A stretch of DNA of 64,000 nt, taken from contig NZ_CP081869.1 of NCBI RefSeq assembly GCF_019797865.1, forward strand, positions 1,240,001 to 1,304,000, read 5' to 3'. The translations under genes were made by a program, and so were the position numbers. Positions 28,909 to 38,160 of this stretch are shown piece by piece; within the stretch, counting starts at the first letter, position 1; each line of letters begins with the position of its first letter. This stretch comes from Chenggangzhangella methanolivorans (GTDB lineage: Bacteria > Pseudomonadota > Alphaproteobacteria > Rhizobiales > Methylopilaceae). The notes under the pieces were generated by a model. It was not told the DNA's origin and searched no databases. It saw nothing but the letters and a program-made list of their open reading frames with translations.

Positions 28909-30215
28909 GGCCCCTTGTCCCGGACTTGATCCGGGACCCAGAACCGATGCGGGCTCCGGAACAGGCACGCGGGTTCGGCGCCTACTTCCGTGACGATGTC
29001 GGTCTGGGTCCCGGATCAAGTCCGGGACAAGTGCGCCCCCGTTTCCGGAGAACCCATCGTCGACGGAGCCGCCTTCCCGCTTCCGTCCCGATCGCGCGCC
29101 GCCCCCCCTTGTCCCGGACCTGATCCGGGACCCAGAACCGACGCGGGTTCCGGACAGGCGACGCGGGTTCGGCGCCCACTTCCATGACGATGTCGGTTCT
29201 CGGTCCCGGATCAAGTCCGGGACAAGAGCCCCCGTTTCAGAGAACCCATCGTCGGCGGAGCCGCCGTCCTCCCGCTTCCGTCCCGATCGCCCACCGCCCC
29301 CTTGTCCCGGACTTGATCCGGGACCCAGAACCGATGCGGGCGCCGGGACAGGCGACGCGGGTTCGGCGCCCACTTCCATGACGATGTCGGTTCTCGGTCC
29401 CGGATCAAGTCCGGGACAAGAGCCCCCGTTTCCAGAGACCCATCGTCGGCGGAGCCGCCTTCCCGCTTCCGTCCCGATCGCCCACCGCCCCCTTGTCCCG
29501 GACTTGATCCGGGACCCAGAACCGATGCGGGCGCCGGGACAGGCGAAGCGAGTTCGGCGCCTACTTCCATGACGCTGTCGGTTCTCTTGTCCCGGATCAA
29601 GTCCGGGACAAGAGCGCCCCCGTTTCCGGAGAACCCATCGTCGGCGGAGCCGCCATCCTCCCGCTTCCGTCGCGATCGCCGCCGCCCCCTTGTCCCGGAC
29701 CTGATCCGGGACCCAGAACCGATGCGCGTTCCGGGACAGGCGACGCGAGTTCGGCGCCTACTTCCATGACGCTGTCGGTTCTCTTGTCCCGGATCAAGTC
29801 CGGGACAAGAGCGACCCGTTTCCGGAGAACCCATCGTCGGCGGAGCCGCCATCCTCCCGCTTCCGTCGCGATCGCCGCCGCCCCCTTGTCCCGGACCTGA
29901 TCCGGGACCCAGAACCGATGCGCGTTCCGGGACAGGCGACGCGAGTTCGGCGCCTACTTCCATGACGCTGTCGGTTCTCTTGTCCCGGATCAAGTCCGGG
30001 ACAAGAGCGACCCGTTTCCGGAGAACCCATCGTCGGCGGAGCCGCCTTCCCGCTTCCGTCCCGATCGTCGCCGCCGCCCCCCTTGTCCGGACCTGATCCG
30101 GGACCCAGAACCGATGCGCTTTCCGGGACAGGCGACGCGGGTTCGGCGCTTGCTTCCATGACGATGTCGGTTCTCGGTCCCGGATCAAGTCCGGGACAAG
30201 AGCGCCCTCGTTTCC
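28909..30215. repeat. tandem array of about seven 191-197 bp repeats containing inverted palindromes
   Basis: The marker TTGTCC(C)GGA(C/T)TTGATCC recurs at 28915, 29109, 29302, 29493, 29690, 29886 and 30083, giving spacings of 194, 193, 191, 197, 196 and 197 bases. Each unit carries this palindrome, then CCCAGAACCGATGCG, GTTCGGCGCC(C/T)ACTTCC, and an inverted copy of the palindrome (GGATCAAGTCCGGGACAA), then CGTTTCCGGAGAACCCATCG. Frames open through the array only because unit length is near a multiple of three in places; their Gly/Pro/Arg-rich translations are not genes. The array separates the HEAT gene from the crp-like gene. Units 5 and 6 are almost identical, pointing to recent duplication. 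Confidence 0.92.
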
Positions 30216-30335
30216 GGAGGATCCACCTTCAGCGTCGAGCTCCCTCCCCGACACGACGGCCGCGTGACGTTTCAGCTTTGAACTGGTCCAATTTCGTGGT
30301 CTGCTGCATCGCACCATAGCGATGCGAGGGAACCA

Positions 30336-31124
30336 ATGGGCCTTTCCACCGCCGTCGCCTGGCCGCCCCTGATGGCGGCCGGCCCGCAGTTTCCAGCGCC
30401 CGGAGCCTCGCTCCTCCTGTCGGAGGGCGAAGCCTCCGCCGAAGGCGCGATGCGCCAGCGCCCGCTGCTCGAGGGCCTCAGCGACGCCGAAAAGCAGCGG
30501 GTGATGGCCCGGGGCCGCAAGCGCGTGCTCTATCGCGGCGCGACGCTGTTCTCCCAGGGCTCGCCCCATGACGGCATCTATCTCGTGGAGACCGGACGCA
30601 TCCGCGTGTTCTACGCCGCGCCCTCCGGCCGCGAGATCACGCTGGCCTATTGGTATCCGGGCAATTTCGTCGGCGGGCCGGAGGTGTTCGGCGGCGGAAC
30701 ACATGTCTGGTCCGGGATGGCGGCCAGCAATTCGAGCGTCGTCCACATTCCCGGCGCTGCGCTGCGCGAGCTGGTGCTCGAGATCCCGACCCTTGCGATC
30801 GGCGTGATCGAGGGGCTGGTGTTCAAGGGCAAGTGCTACTCGACCATGGCGCAGATGCTCGGCACGCGCTCGATCACCGAGCGTCTCGCCCATCTCCTGC
30901 TGCACCTCGCCGACCTCTACGGCGTGCCCGAAGACGGCGGCGTGCTGATCGCCGCGAGCTTCACCCATGCCGATCTCGCCCACCTCGTCGGGGCCACGAG
31001 GCAATGGGTCACCATTAGCCTGAAGCGCCTCGCCGAGCGCGGCGTCGTGGAGGCGCGGCGCTCCGAGATTCTGATCCGCCGTCCGGACCTTCTGGACGAG
31101 ATGCGGCGGAGCGGCGACGCCTAA
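30336..31124 (+). CDS. Crp/Fnr-family transcriptional regulator
   Basis: 262 residues. A cyclic-nucleotide-binding-type beta-roll spans ~50-170 (ATLFSQGSPHDGIYLVETGRI, YYPG-like YWYPGNFVGGPEVF). It is followed by a long dimer helix and a C-terminal winged helix-turn-helix (FTHADLAHLVGATRQWVTISLKRLAERGVV). No N-terminal Cys cluster of FNR is present, so it probably senses a small ligand rather than oxygen through Fe-S. A GAGGGA site precedes ATG 30336. It stands immediately upstream of the ABC importer genes on the same strand and is the likely local regulator of the redox/transport locus. Confidence 0.9.
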   Translation: MGLSTAVAWPPLMAAGPQFPAPGASLLLSEGEASAEGAMRQRPLLEGLSDAEKQRVMARGRKRVLYRGATLFSQGSPHDGIYLVETGRIRVFYAAPSGREITLAYWYPGNFVGGPEVFGGGTHVWSGMAASNSSVVHIPGAALRELVLEIPTLAIGVIEGLVFKGKCYSTMAQMLGTRSITERLAHLLLHLADLYGVPEDGGVLIAASFTHADLAHLVGATRQWVTISLKRLAERGVVEARRSEILIRRPDLLDEMRRSGDA

Positions 31125-31294
31125 TTTCGAAGCATCGATGAAGCAGTTTCGCCTGCCTTCGAGGCGCCGTCACAAATCTCGGAAACTAATCGACCGGCTC
31201 GCGCCCTCTTCGTTTGAAGAGCTCCAAAGCCGCTTCGATGATCGGCATGCCGGTTGCGACCGGCGACCCTGATCCCGAAGATGCGAGGCGCGCG

Positions 31295-32713
31295 ATGACG
31301 ACTTCCTGGATCAACAGAGCTTCGGCGTCGCTCGCAGCGCTCGCCCTGGCGGCCGGCCTCGCGGGCCCGGCCGCCGCCGAGAGCCTCACCATCGGCGTCG
31401 GCACGCAGGACGGCACCACCAACACGGTCACGACCGGCGCGGTCATCCGCGAGCTGAAGCTGTTCGAGAAGCACATGCCCAAAACCGGCAAATACGCCGG
31501 CATGGACATCCGGCTCGAATGGCAGAACTTCACCTCCGGCCCGCCCGTCACCAACGGCATGATGGCCAACAAGCTGCAGTTCGGCGCGATGGGCGACTAT
31601 CCGCTCGTCGTCAACGGCTTCACGTTCCAGAACAACGCCGAGTCGAAGTCGCAGCTCATCACGATCGCGGCCTACAACATCTATGGCTCCGGCAACGGCG
31701 TCGTGGTGCACAAGGACAGCCCCTACTTCGCGCTCGAGGATCTCAAGGGGAAGGTTCTGAGCGTGCCCTTCGGCTCGGCCGCCCACGGCATGGTGCTGAA
31801 GGCCATGCAGGACGCAAAGCTCCCGAAGGACTTCTTCCAGCTCGTCAGCCAGAGCCCCGAGGTCGGCTCGACGAACCTGAAGGAGCAGAAGATCGACGCC
31901 CACGCCGACTTCGTGCCCTTCGCCGAGCTCCTGCCGTTCCGCGGCTTCGCCAGAAAGATCTTCGACGGCGTGCAGACCAACCTGCCGACCTTCCATGGCG
32001 TCGTGGTGCGGACCGATTTCGCGGAGAAGTATCCCGAGCTCGTCGACGCCTATCTGCAGGCCTCGCTCGACGCCGCCGCCTGGGTGAAGGAAGACCCCAA
32101 GCGCGCCGCCGAGATGATCTCCAAGTGGACCGGCACCGACAAGGAAGTCGTCTACGTGTTCCTCGGCCCGGGCGGCATCATGACGGTCGACCCGACCATC
32201 AAGAAGCCGCTGATCGACGCCGCCAAGGTCGACGTGAAGGTGCTCCAGGACATGGGGCGCATGAAGGAGTTCGACGTCGACGGCTGGGTCAATGACGGCT
32301 TCATCCGCGCCGCCTTCAAGGCCCGCGGGCTCGACTACGATAGCCAACTCGCCTCGACCGACAATTACGAGATCAAGGGCGAGGACGGCTTCTGCAAGAC
32401 CGCGATCACCGAGCCGCGCAAGGCCGGCGAGATCTGGGTGAAGGACGGCGACATCCTGCCGTTCTCCTCCGCCGCCTGCACGCTCGGCGCCTATCGCGAC
32501 TTCCAGTCGAAGGGGACCGCGATGAACGTCGCCTATGTGTTCGACACCGCGCGCGGCATCAAGCTGTTCGCCGACAAGGCGTTCTACGTCGCGAGCGAAA
32601 AAGGCGAGCTTTCGCCCTTCATGCTGAAGGCGGACGCCGAGGCTTTCGCCAAGTCCTCCGGCGGCAAGATGGTGTCGTTCGATGACGCCCTCGCCGCGGC
32701 GACGAAGGGCTGA
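31295..32713 (+). CDS. sulfonate/nitrate-type ABC substrate-binding protein with NosL-like C-terminal domain
   Basis: 472 residues. Residues 1-28 form a signal peptide ending AAAE. Residues ~29-350 match periplasmic NMT1/SsuA/TauA-type binding proteins (MANKLQFGAMGDYPLVVNGF, VLSVPFGSAAHGMVLKAM, LPTFHGVVVRTDFAEKYPEL). The last ~110 residues do not belong to that fold. They resemble NosL, the copper-binding lipoprotein of nitrous-oxide reductase maturation: LPFSSAACTLGAYRDF, AYVFDTARGIKLFADKAFYV, GGKMVSFDDAL. The CxxCGM motif of NosL is reduced to a lone Cys (FCKTAIT). Start 31295 places the signal peptide at the N-terminus. A binding protein fused to a NosL-like domain is unusual and hints at metal-linked uptake. 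Confidence 0.85.
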   Translation: MTTSWINRASASLAALALAAGLAGPAAAESLTIGVGTQDGTTNTVTTGAVIRELKLFEKHMPKTGKYAGMDIRLEWQNFTSGPPVTNGMMANKLQFGAMGDYPLVVNGFTFQNNAESKSQLITIAAYNIYGSGNGVVVHKDSPYFALEDLKGKVLSVPFGSAAHGMVLKAMQDAKLPKDFFQLVSQSPEVGSTNLKEQKIDAHADFVPFAELLPFRGFARKIFDGVQTNLPTFHGVVVRTDFAEKYPELVDAYLQASLDAAAWVKEDPKRAAEMISKWTGTDKEVVYVFLGPGGIMTVDPTIKKPLIDAAKVDVKVLQDMGRMKEFDVDGWVNDGFIRAAFKARGLDYDSQLASTDNYEIKGEDGFCKTAITEPRKAGEIWVKDGDILPFSSAACTLGAYRDFQSKGTAMNVAYVFDTARGIKLFADKAFYVASEKGELSPFMLKADAEAFAKSSGGKMVSFDDALAAATKG

Positions 32714-32717
32714 GGCG

Positions 32718-33587
32718 GTGGCCGGCCTCGCCGCGACCGCCGACCGGCCGCCTGAGACGGCGGCCGCGTCCCCCATCGCGGCCGCCCGGGAGGCCCCCCG
32801 CCTCCCGGCCCGGCTCCGCCGCCTGCCCTGGCGGGCCGCGGCCGTGGGGCTCGCCTCGCTGCTCCTGTTCGTGCTCGCCTGGCACCTGCTGACGACCTAC
32901 AGAATCAACGTCTACGTCCGCTTCGCCAACGTCCCCTCGCCCGCCGACGTGCTGGCGAGCGCGGAGGCGGCGTTCTCCACCAGCATGTTCTTCTCCCATG
33001 TCGGCATGAGCTGCCGACGCATCCTCTACGGCTTCTTGATCGCAGCCCTCGTCGCCATCCCGCTCGGCCTCCTGATGGGGCGGTTCCGGCTGCTGCGGGA
33101 AGCGGTGTTCCCGGTCTCCGAGGTGCTGCGCCCGATCCCGGCCATCGCCTGGGTGCCGATGTCGATCATGCTGTGGCCGACGAACGAGCAGTCGATCGTG
33201 TTCATCACCTTCCTCGGCTCGTTTTTCCCCATCCTGCTCAATACCTTGCACGGCATGGCGCAGGTCGACCCCGTGCTGGTGCGGGCCGCCCGTTCGCTCG
33301 GCGCCAGCGAGGCCGCGACCTTCCGCGAGGTCTATCTCCCCGCGACGCTGCCGCAGATCTTCACGGGCCTCACCGTCGGCATGGGGGTGGCGTGGGTGTC
33401 GCTGATCGCCGCCGAGATGATCTCGGGCCAGTTCGGCATCGGCTACTTCACCTGGGAGGCCTACAGCCTCGTGCAGTATTCCGACATCGCCCTCGGCATG
33501 ATCGCCATCGGCGTGCTCGGCCTCGCGTCGAGCTTCGCCATCCGGCTGATCGGCCGCCTCGTCATGCCCTGGAGCGCCGCACGATGA
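32718..33587 (+). CDS. ABC transporter permease, SsuC/TauC type
   Basis: 289 residues, starting at GTG 32718 four bases after the binding-protein stop. About six membrane helices. The EAA loop [26 protein letters not shown] (with the conserved Gly) contacts the ATPase. [15 protein letters not shown] is typical of the nitrate/sulfonate/taurine family. It overlaps the ATPase start by four bases (ATGA), so the importer is translated as a unit. Confidence 0.92.
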   Translation: MAGLAATADRPPETAAASPIAAAREAPRLPARLRRLPWRAAAVGLASLLLFVLAWHLLTTYRINVYVRFANVPSPADVLASAEAAFSTSMFFSHVGMSCRRILYGFLIAALVAIPLGLLMGRFRLLREAVFPVSEVLRPIPAIAWVPMSIMLWPTNEQSIVFITFLGSFFPILLNTLHGMAQVDPVLVRAARSLGASEAATFREVYLPATLPQIFTGLTVGMGVAWVSLIAAEMISGQFGIGYFTWEAYSLVQYSDIALGMIAIGVLGLASSFAIRLIGRLVMPWSAAR

Positions 33588-34488
33588 CCGTCGTCTCGAT
33601 GAAGCGCGCCGAGGAGCCGCGGCTCCTGAAGGAGCCTGTGCACGCCGCTGGGCGGCCGGGCAGGATCGAGATCCGCGACTTCGGCCTGAAGTACGACGCG
33701 ACCGACGCCGTGAAGGGCGTGTCGCTCACCGTCGAGCCCGGCGAGTTCGTCTCGATCATCGGCCCGTCGGGCTGCGGCAAGTCCACCATGCTGAACGCGC
33801 TCGCCGGCTTCCTGAAGCCGACCTCGGGCGAGGTGCTGGTCGACGGCAAGCCGATCACGGGCCCGGAGCCGACCGCGGCATGATCTTCCAGCAATACTCG
33901 CTGTTTCCCTGGAAGACGGTGGTCGAGAACGTCGAATTCGGCCTCAAGATGAAGGGGATCGACCGTTCCGAGCGCCGCCGGCAGGCCCGCACGCTGCTCG
34001 GCCTCGCCGGCCTCTCGCAGTTCGAGAACCACTATCCGGACGCGCTTTCGGGCGGCATGAAGCAGCGCGTCGGCATCGTGCGGGCGCTCGCCACCGGCCC
34101 CCGCATCCTGCTGCTCGACGAGCCTTTCGGCGCGCTCGACGCGCAGACGCGGCTGATCATGCAGCAGATCCTCACCAACATGTGGCAGCGGCTGAAGATC
34201 TCGGTGCTGTTCGTGACCCACGACATCGACGAAGCGATCTTCCTCTCCGACCGGGTCTACGTGATGACCGCGCGCCCCGGCGCCATCAAGGCCGAGATCG
34301 CCGTGCCTCTGCCGCGGCCGCGCGATCCCTCGCTCATCATGTCGTCCGAGTTCCTGGCGCTGCGTCGAGGGCTGATGTCGCTGATCCGCGAGGAGAGCCT
34401 CAAGGCCATGGGCGGCGAGATCAACGACGACGCGCTGAAGGGCCTCGCGCAGAATTTCGAAGGCCATGACATCGCCCGCGCGCTCTGA
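33584..34488 (+). CDS. ABC transporter ATP-binding protein, SsuB/TauB type, one frame break
   Basis: About 301 residues. Walker [10 protein letters not shown] near 63, Q-loop [11 protein letters not shown] near 98, signature [15 protein letters not shown] near 150, Walker [16 protein letters not shown] and H-loop [18 protein letters not shown] are all present. A missing base near 33865 truncates the first frame; restoring it gives the usual [10 protein letters not shown]. The C-terminal ~50 residues are longer than in minimal SsuB. It energises import by the preceding permease and binding protein. Confidence 0.9.
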
Positions 34489-34533
34489 ACGCGCGGGAAG
34501 CTTCACGTTCAAAATCGCAAGGACGGACCGCCG

Positions 34534-34869
34534 ATGACCTATGTCGTCACGGAGAACTGCATCCGCTGCAAATACATGGACTGCGTCGAGGTGTGCCCGG
34601 TCGACTGCTTCTACATGGGCGACACCATGCTGGTGATCGCCCGACGAGTGCATCGATTGCGGCGTCTGCGAGCCTGAATGCCCGGCGGAAGCCATCAAAC
34701 CTGACACGGAAGCCGGGCTCGAAGGCTGGGTGGCGCTCAACGCGAAATACGCGGCCGTCTGGCCGAACGTCTCCGAAAAGGGCGAGCCGCCCGCCGACGC
34801 CGCCGAATGGGACGGAGCGCCGGGCAAGCTCGAGGCCGTGTTCGGACACGCAGATCCGGCGGCGGCGTG
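34534..34869 (+). CDS. fdxA: 7Fe ferredoxin, one frame break
   Basis: About 112 residues. The N-terminal motif [18 protein letters not shown] is that of 3Fe-4S/4Fe-4S ferredoxins. After a break near 34643 (one base missing from a C run) comes [20 protein letters not shown], then the FdxA-type C-terminal tail ([20 protein letters not shown]). It carries electrons between NADPH-dependent reductase and acceptor enzymes. It lies between the ABC importer and the ferredoxin-NADP reductase, so this electron carrier could serve the AsfAB-like pair. Confidence 0.88.
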
Positions 34870-34890
34870 AGCGGGCGCTCGAACCGCCGC

Positions 34891-34981
34891 CGTCATGCCC
34901 GCTCGCGGGCATCCACGACTTTCCTCCAGGCCGCAGCGTTTTCAAAGTCGTGGATACCCGGCTTCGCCGGGCATGACGGCG
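34891..34981. repeat. palindromic intergenic repeat
   Basis: GTCATGCCCGCTCGCGGGCA at the left and CGGCTTCGCCGGGCATGAC at the right, with ATCCACGACTTT and AAAGTCGTGGAT as inner inverted arms. The whole block can fold into one long hairpin of ~90 bases between fdxA and fpr. Confidence 0.75.
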
Positions 34982-35021
34982 GAGCCAGCGGGCAACGCAA
35001 CGATCGATCGAAAGCGACGCC

Positions 35022-35794
35022 ATGAGCAAATATCTCGAAGAGCGCGTGACGCATGTGCATCACTGGACCGAGACGCTGTTCTCGTTCCGCACCACGCGCG
35101 ATCCGTCGTTCCGCTTCCGCAACGGCGAGTTCACCATGATCGGCATCGAGGTCGAGGGCCGCCCGCTGGTGCGCGCCTATTCGGTCGTCTCGGCGAAACT
35201 ACGACGAGGAGCTCGAGTTCTTCTCCATCAAGGTGCCGGACGGGCCGCTCACCTCGCGCCTCCAGCATCTGAACGTCGGCGACCCCATCCTCATCGGCCG
35301 GAAGCCGACTGGAACCCTCGTGCTCCAACCTGCTTCCCGGCAGGAACCTCTACCTGCTCGGCACCGGCACCGGCCTCGCGCCATTCCTCTCCATCATCAA
35401 GGATCCGGAGACCTACGAGCGCTTCGAGAAGGTCGTGCTGGTGCACGGCTGCCGGCAGGTCAACGAGCTCGCTTATGGCGAGACCATCACCGAGACGCTG
35501 CCCAGGGACGAGCTTCTGGGCGAGATGATCTCGGGCGGCCTGGTCTACTATCCGACCGTGACCCGCGAGCCGTTCCGCAACCGCGGCCGCATCACCGACC
35601 TGATGACGAGCGGAAAGCTGTTCGAGGACGTCGGCCTGCCGAACATGTCGATCGAGAACGACCGCTTCATGCTGTGCGGCTCGCCCGACATGATCCGCGA
35701 CACCCGCCAACTCCTCGTCGACGGCGGCTACGAGGAAGGAAACCACGGCGAACAAGGCCACTTCGTCATCGAAAAGGCCTTCGTCGAGAAGTGA
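35022..35794 (+). CDS. fpr: ferredoxin-NADP reductase, two frame breaks
   Basis: About 257 residues, the usual Fpr size. The FAD site RAYSVVSAN and the FFSIKVPDGPLTSRL region are followed by the NADP part LLGTGTGLAPFLSIIKDPETYERF and VLVHGCRQVNELAY, ending FVIEKAFVEK, the aromatic-containing tail of bacterial Fpr. An extra A near 35200 and a break near 35325 disrupt the frame. Combined with fdxA it forms an NADPH to ferredoxin chain. The gene ends shortly before a clear terminator. Confidence 0.9.
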
Positions 35795-35858
35795 CAGCGT
35801 CCTGCTGGCGGCGTCGTTAAGCGACGCCAGAGCTTTTCGTCATCTTCAGAAAGCAAAA

Positions 35859-35885
35859 GGGCGGCCGAAGGCCGCCCTCTTCATA
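35859..35885 (+). terminator. intrinsic terminator after fpr
   Basis: GGGCGGCC-GAA-GGCCGCCC hairpin with perfect 8-base stem followed by TCTTCAT. It closes the redox/transport locus, and in the other direction lies just beyond the XRE gene end. Confidence 0.7.
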
Positions 35886-35915
35886 TCGACGTTCGGCGAT
35901 GACCCGCCTTCGGCG

Positions 35916-36338
35916 TCAGGCGTTGCCCGACGAACGGGCGCCGCCGAGGGCGCTTGCGACCGAGCGGGTGAGCTCGACCAGGCGGTCGCGCACGTCGGCG
36001 TCGGCGATCTCGTCGAAAGCGCGGATCAGGTCGACGGCGGCCGGATCCTCGAGCGACGACACGCCGGCGCCCGCGCGACGCGGCTCTTCGAAGAAATGCG
36101 TCACCGGCACCTGCAGCACGGCGGCGATCGCGCTCAGCCGGCTCGCGCCGATCCGGTTCACGCCCTTCTCATATTTCTGGATCTGCTGGAACGAGACGCC
36201 GACGGCCTCTCCCAGCTCGGTCTGGCTCATTCTCAGCGCAGTTCGGCGAGCGCGAACGCGCTGCCCCACCAGCTTGTCGATGTTCGCGAACTCGGCCTTG
36301 TCACCCTTGTTCGCGTTGGCGGACGCAGCGTCCAGCAT
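35916..36338 (-). CDS. XRE-family DNA-binding regulator
   Basis: 140 residues. The helix-turn-helix spans ~24-80 (VGQRVRARRTALRMSQTELG, VSFQQIQKYEKGVNRIGASR), of the Cro/CI type common in alphaproteobacteria. A C-terminal helical tail (DLIRAFDEIADADVRDRLVEL) follows. It is convergent with fpr and divergent from the LuxR gene. The direct repeat ATTGTGGCG ATTGTGGCG at 36417-36434 in its upstream region could be an operator. Target genes unknown. Confidence 0.9.
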   Translation of the reverse strand: MLDAASANANKGDKAEFANIDKLVGQRVRARRTALRMSQTELGEAVGVSFQQIQKYEKGVNRIGASRLSAIAAVLQVPVTHFFEEPRRAGAGVSSLEDPAAVDLIRAFDEIADADVRDRLVELTRSVASALGGARSSGNA

Positions 36339-36748
36339 GTCAGTCAGTCTCCATTACGCCCGCCCGAGGTGTAGGCCCACACTGATGACAGGACGAGTTT
36401 CTAGTCAAGATTGCCCATTGTGGCGATTGTGGCGAAAACCGTTGCGTTCACTTGACATTCGTCGATAGTTTTTAGATCGAACCACACGCCTGAGGCGCGG
36501 AATCACTGCGCTGCACCCTCGTGAGTCAACGAATGGCGCATGCTTCGACGACTGCGGTCGCGGCCGCCGACATCTCGGACCTTCGCTCCCGGCGCGCGTT
36601 CGGGACCCTATCCTGCGACCATTGGTCCAAAAGTCGTAGACGGCTTCGCGGCGTTTTCCACTCTTATTCCCGCCATGGGCGCAGACCGACGCCGAAGAGC
36701 GCAGGTCGGGCGGCGCTTGGCGGCGACGCGGACGGGGAGGCCTGAGCG
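36339..36748 (+). other. divergent intergenic region upstream of XRE and LuxR genes
   Basis: No supported gene. The part 36380-36490 is relatively AT-rich, with TTGACA at 36454-36459 and the direct repeat ATTGTGGCG twice at 36417-36434. It probably holds the promoter of the XRE gene; the 200 bases nearest the luxR start show no recognisable box. Confidence 0.4.
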
Positions 36749-37453
36749 ATGGAGCGCCGGCTCGAGGACTTCATCGAGGCCACGATGCGGGCCGCGACCG
36801 CGCGGGACGTCGGAGAGATCCTCAAGCGCGAGCTCATCGCCGAAGGCTATGAGAACGTCGTGTTCGTGAAGACACGGAACATGCTTCTCCAGCGGATCGT
36901 CTGGGCCGAGCTGCCGGACGGCTATGCGCCCGCCTATCAGGAGAACGCCTGGGACCGGGTCGATCCGGTCCTGAAGTTCGCGGCCGCCACTGCGCAGCCT
37001 TTCACCTGGGCGCAGGCGCGCCGGGGCCGCGAAGACGACAAGGTGAAGGCGTTCTTCGAGGAGTGTCGTGTGCTTGGCGTGCATTCCGGGCTGACGATCC
37101 CGTTGCGCACGGCCTCCAACCAGCTCGACCTCGTCAGCGTCAGCGTGCGGACCAAGGACAAGCCTCCCGCCGCACGGCTGTCGATCGTCTACGCCATGGC
37201 GGTGCAGACCTGGCTGCGCCATTCGGAGCTCGAGCTCGAATTCGAGCGCCCCAAGGCCGTGCTGTCGCGCCGCGAACTCGAGACGCTTCGTTGGATGCGG
37301 GACGGAAAGACCAATTCGGAGATCGCCGAGATCCTCGGGATCTCCGAAAAGACCGTCCAGTTCCACGCCGCCAACATCTTCCGGGCGCTCGGCGTCAACT
37401 CGAGGCTCGAGGCGATCGTCGTGGCGTTGCAGACCGGCCTCATCACGCTCTGA
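36749..37453 (+). CDS. LuxR-family acyl-homoserine-lactone-type regulator
   Basis: 234 residues. The N-terminal autoinducer-binding domain has YAPAYQENAWDRVDPVLKF and PFTWAQ, and later GVHSGLTIPL. By TraR numbering, Tyr61, Asp70, Pro71, Trp85 and Gly113 are all kept, while Trp57 is replaced by Tyr. The C-terminal GerE helix-turn-helix is LSRRELETLRWMRDGKTNSEIAEILGIS...VQFHAANI. It should bind an AHL or related ligand and then DNA. No luxI-type synthase is seen in the window, so it acts as a solo here. A lux-box-like element begins 18 bases after its stop. Confidence 0.92.
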   Translation: MERRLEDFIEATMRAATARDVGEILKRELIAEGYENVVFVKTRNMLLQRIVWAELPDGYAPAYQENAWDRVDPVLKFAAATAQPFTWAQARRGREDDKVKAFFEECRVLGVHSGLTIPLRTASNQLDLVSVSVRTKDKPPAARLSIVYAMAVQTWLRHSELELEFERPKAVLSRRELETLRWMRDGKTNSEIAEILGISEKTVQFHAANIFRALGVNSRLEAIVVALQTGLITL

Positions 37454-37471
37454 CCCGCATGGCATGCCAGC

Positions 37472-37491
37472 AACCTAGGAACCAGCCTAGT
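37472..37491 (+). promoter_or_regulatory. lux-box-like inverted repeat 1
   Basis: AACCTAGGAACCAGCCTAGT, with arms ACCTAGG and CCTAGTT (one unpaired base). It lies between the luxR stop and the small gene that follows. A second element of the same design lies at 38302-38321 in the opposite orientation, and both are preceded by ATGCCA. Confidence 0.6.
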
Positions 37492-37517
37492 TACCCCGAA
37501 GATTTATTGGGCTTGTC

Positions 37518-37868
37518 ATGGCAGCCATGTCCACAGACATGTCTCATTCGCCGACCGGCCGATCCGCAGCCTTCGCACAGGAGGCTCGCGATCCCTTGCT
37601 CATGTTCGTCGCGGACGCGCACGCCGTCGCGGCGGCGTCCGATCCGATGCTCGCCGGCTTGCTGGCGAACATCCTGGGCCCGCGTCCGGCCTGCGCGCGG
37701 GACACATGGCGGGGCGACCGTCGCGAGGCGCTCGAACTCTGCAGGCGGCTCCTGAGCTACGTTCGCCAGGACGTCGCCGATCGCCGGCTCGACGTCAGCC
37801 TCGGTTATATCGCGATCGAACTTGAAGGCCTGCGCGTGGCGCGAAGCGGAAACCGCCTGACGCATTGA
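37518..37868 (+). CDS. small hypothetical protein, possible LuxR target
   Basis: 116 residues from the ATG at 37518. The only good ribosome site (AGGAGG, 37579-37584) precedes an internal TTG/ATG near 37596-37602, which would give ~88 residues (MFVADAHAVAAASDPMLAGL...). The protein is helical (ALELCRRLLSYVRQDVAD) with no recognised domain, signal or membrane segment. It begins 26 bases after lux-box-like element 1 and is convergent with another small gene under an equivalent element. Confidence 0.55.
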   Translation: MAAMSTDMSHSPTGRSAAFAQEARDPLLMFVADAHAVAAASDPMLAGLLANILGPRPACARDTWRGDRREALELCRRLLSYVRQDVADRRLDVSLGYIAIELEGLRVARSGNRLTH

Positions 37869-37917
37869 TCCGACTGCGGGGAGACTCGCCGGCCTTCCCC
37901 GCCCGCCCCCGGCATCG

Positions 37918-38160
37918 TCAATGACGACTGGACGACCCCTGATGACTTGCGGGGGATTTGGGCGCGCCGTCCGGTCGCGCCGTCTCCGCACGGTCAATCG
38001 ACGCCTGTCCCGCGGAGGCGAGCAACTCCGCCTGCGCGACAGCGAGCTTGGCGGTGACGCGGGGCAGACCCGCGGCGATCGAAACCTTCATCAGATAGGC
38101 GAGCGCCTGCGCCATCCGTCGGGCGGTTTCGGCTTTCTCGGCGGTCTCGAGAAGGCTCAT
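37918..38160 (-). CDS. small hypothetical protein, possible LuxR target
   Basis: 80 residues (MSLLETAEKAETARRMAQAL...), with a helical N-terminal half and a disordered Ser/Pro/His-rich tail. The ATG at 38160 is chosen over longer readings because upstream codons are Arg/Pro-rich noise. No family recognised. Element 2 (38302-38321) lies ~140 bases upstream and is read in the same direction. The gene is convergent with the small gene at 37518-37868. Confidence 0.5.
   Translation of the reverse strand: MSLLETAEKAETARRMAQALAYLMKVSIAAGLPRVTAKLAVAQAELLASAGQASIDRAETARPDGAPKSPASHQGSSSRH

Noticed and set aside
28909..30215. Overlapping Gly/Pro/Arg-rich open frames on both strands across the tandem array
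   Set aside because: They translate the palindromic DNA repeat (for example VPDLIRD and GPGSSPGQ in every unit) in all frames, which is typical of non-coding repeats.
28909..30215. CRISPR array
   Set aside because: Units are ~195 bp and conserved throughout, with no short repeat alternating with unique spacers and no cas genes nearby.
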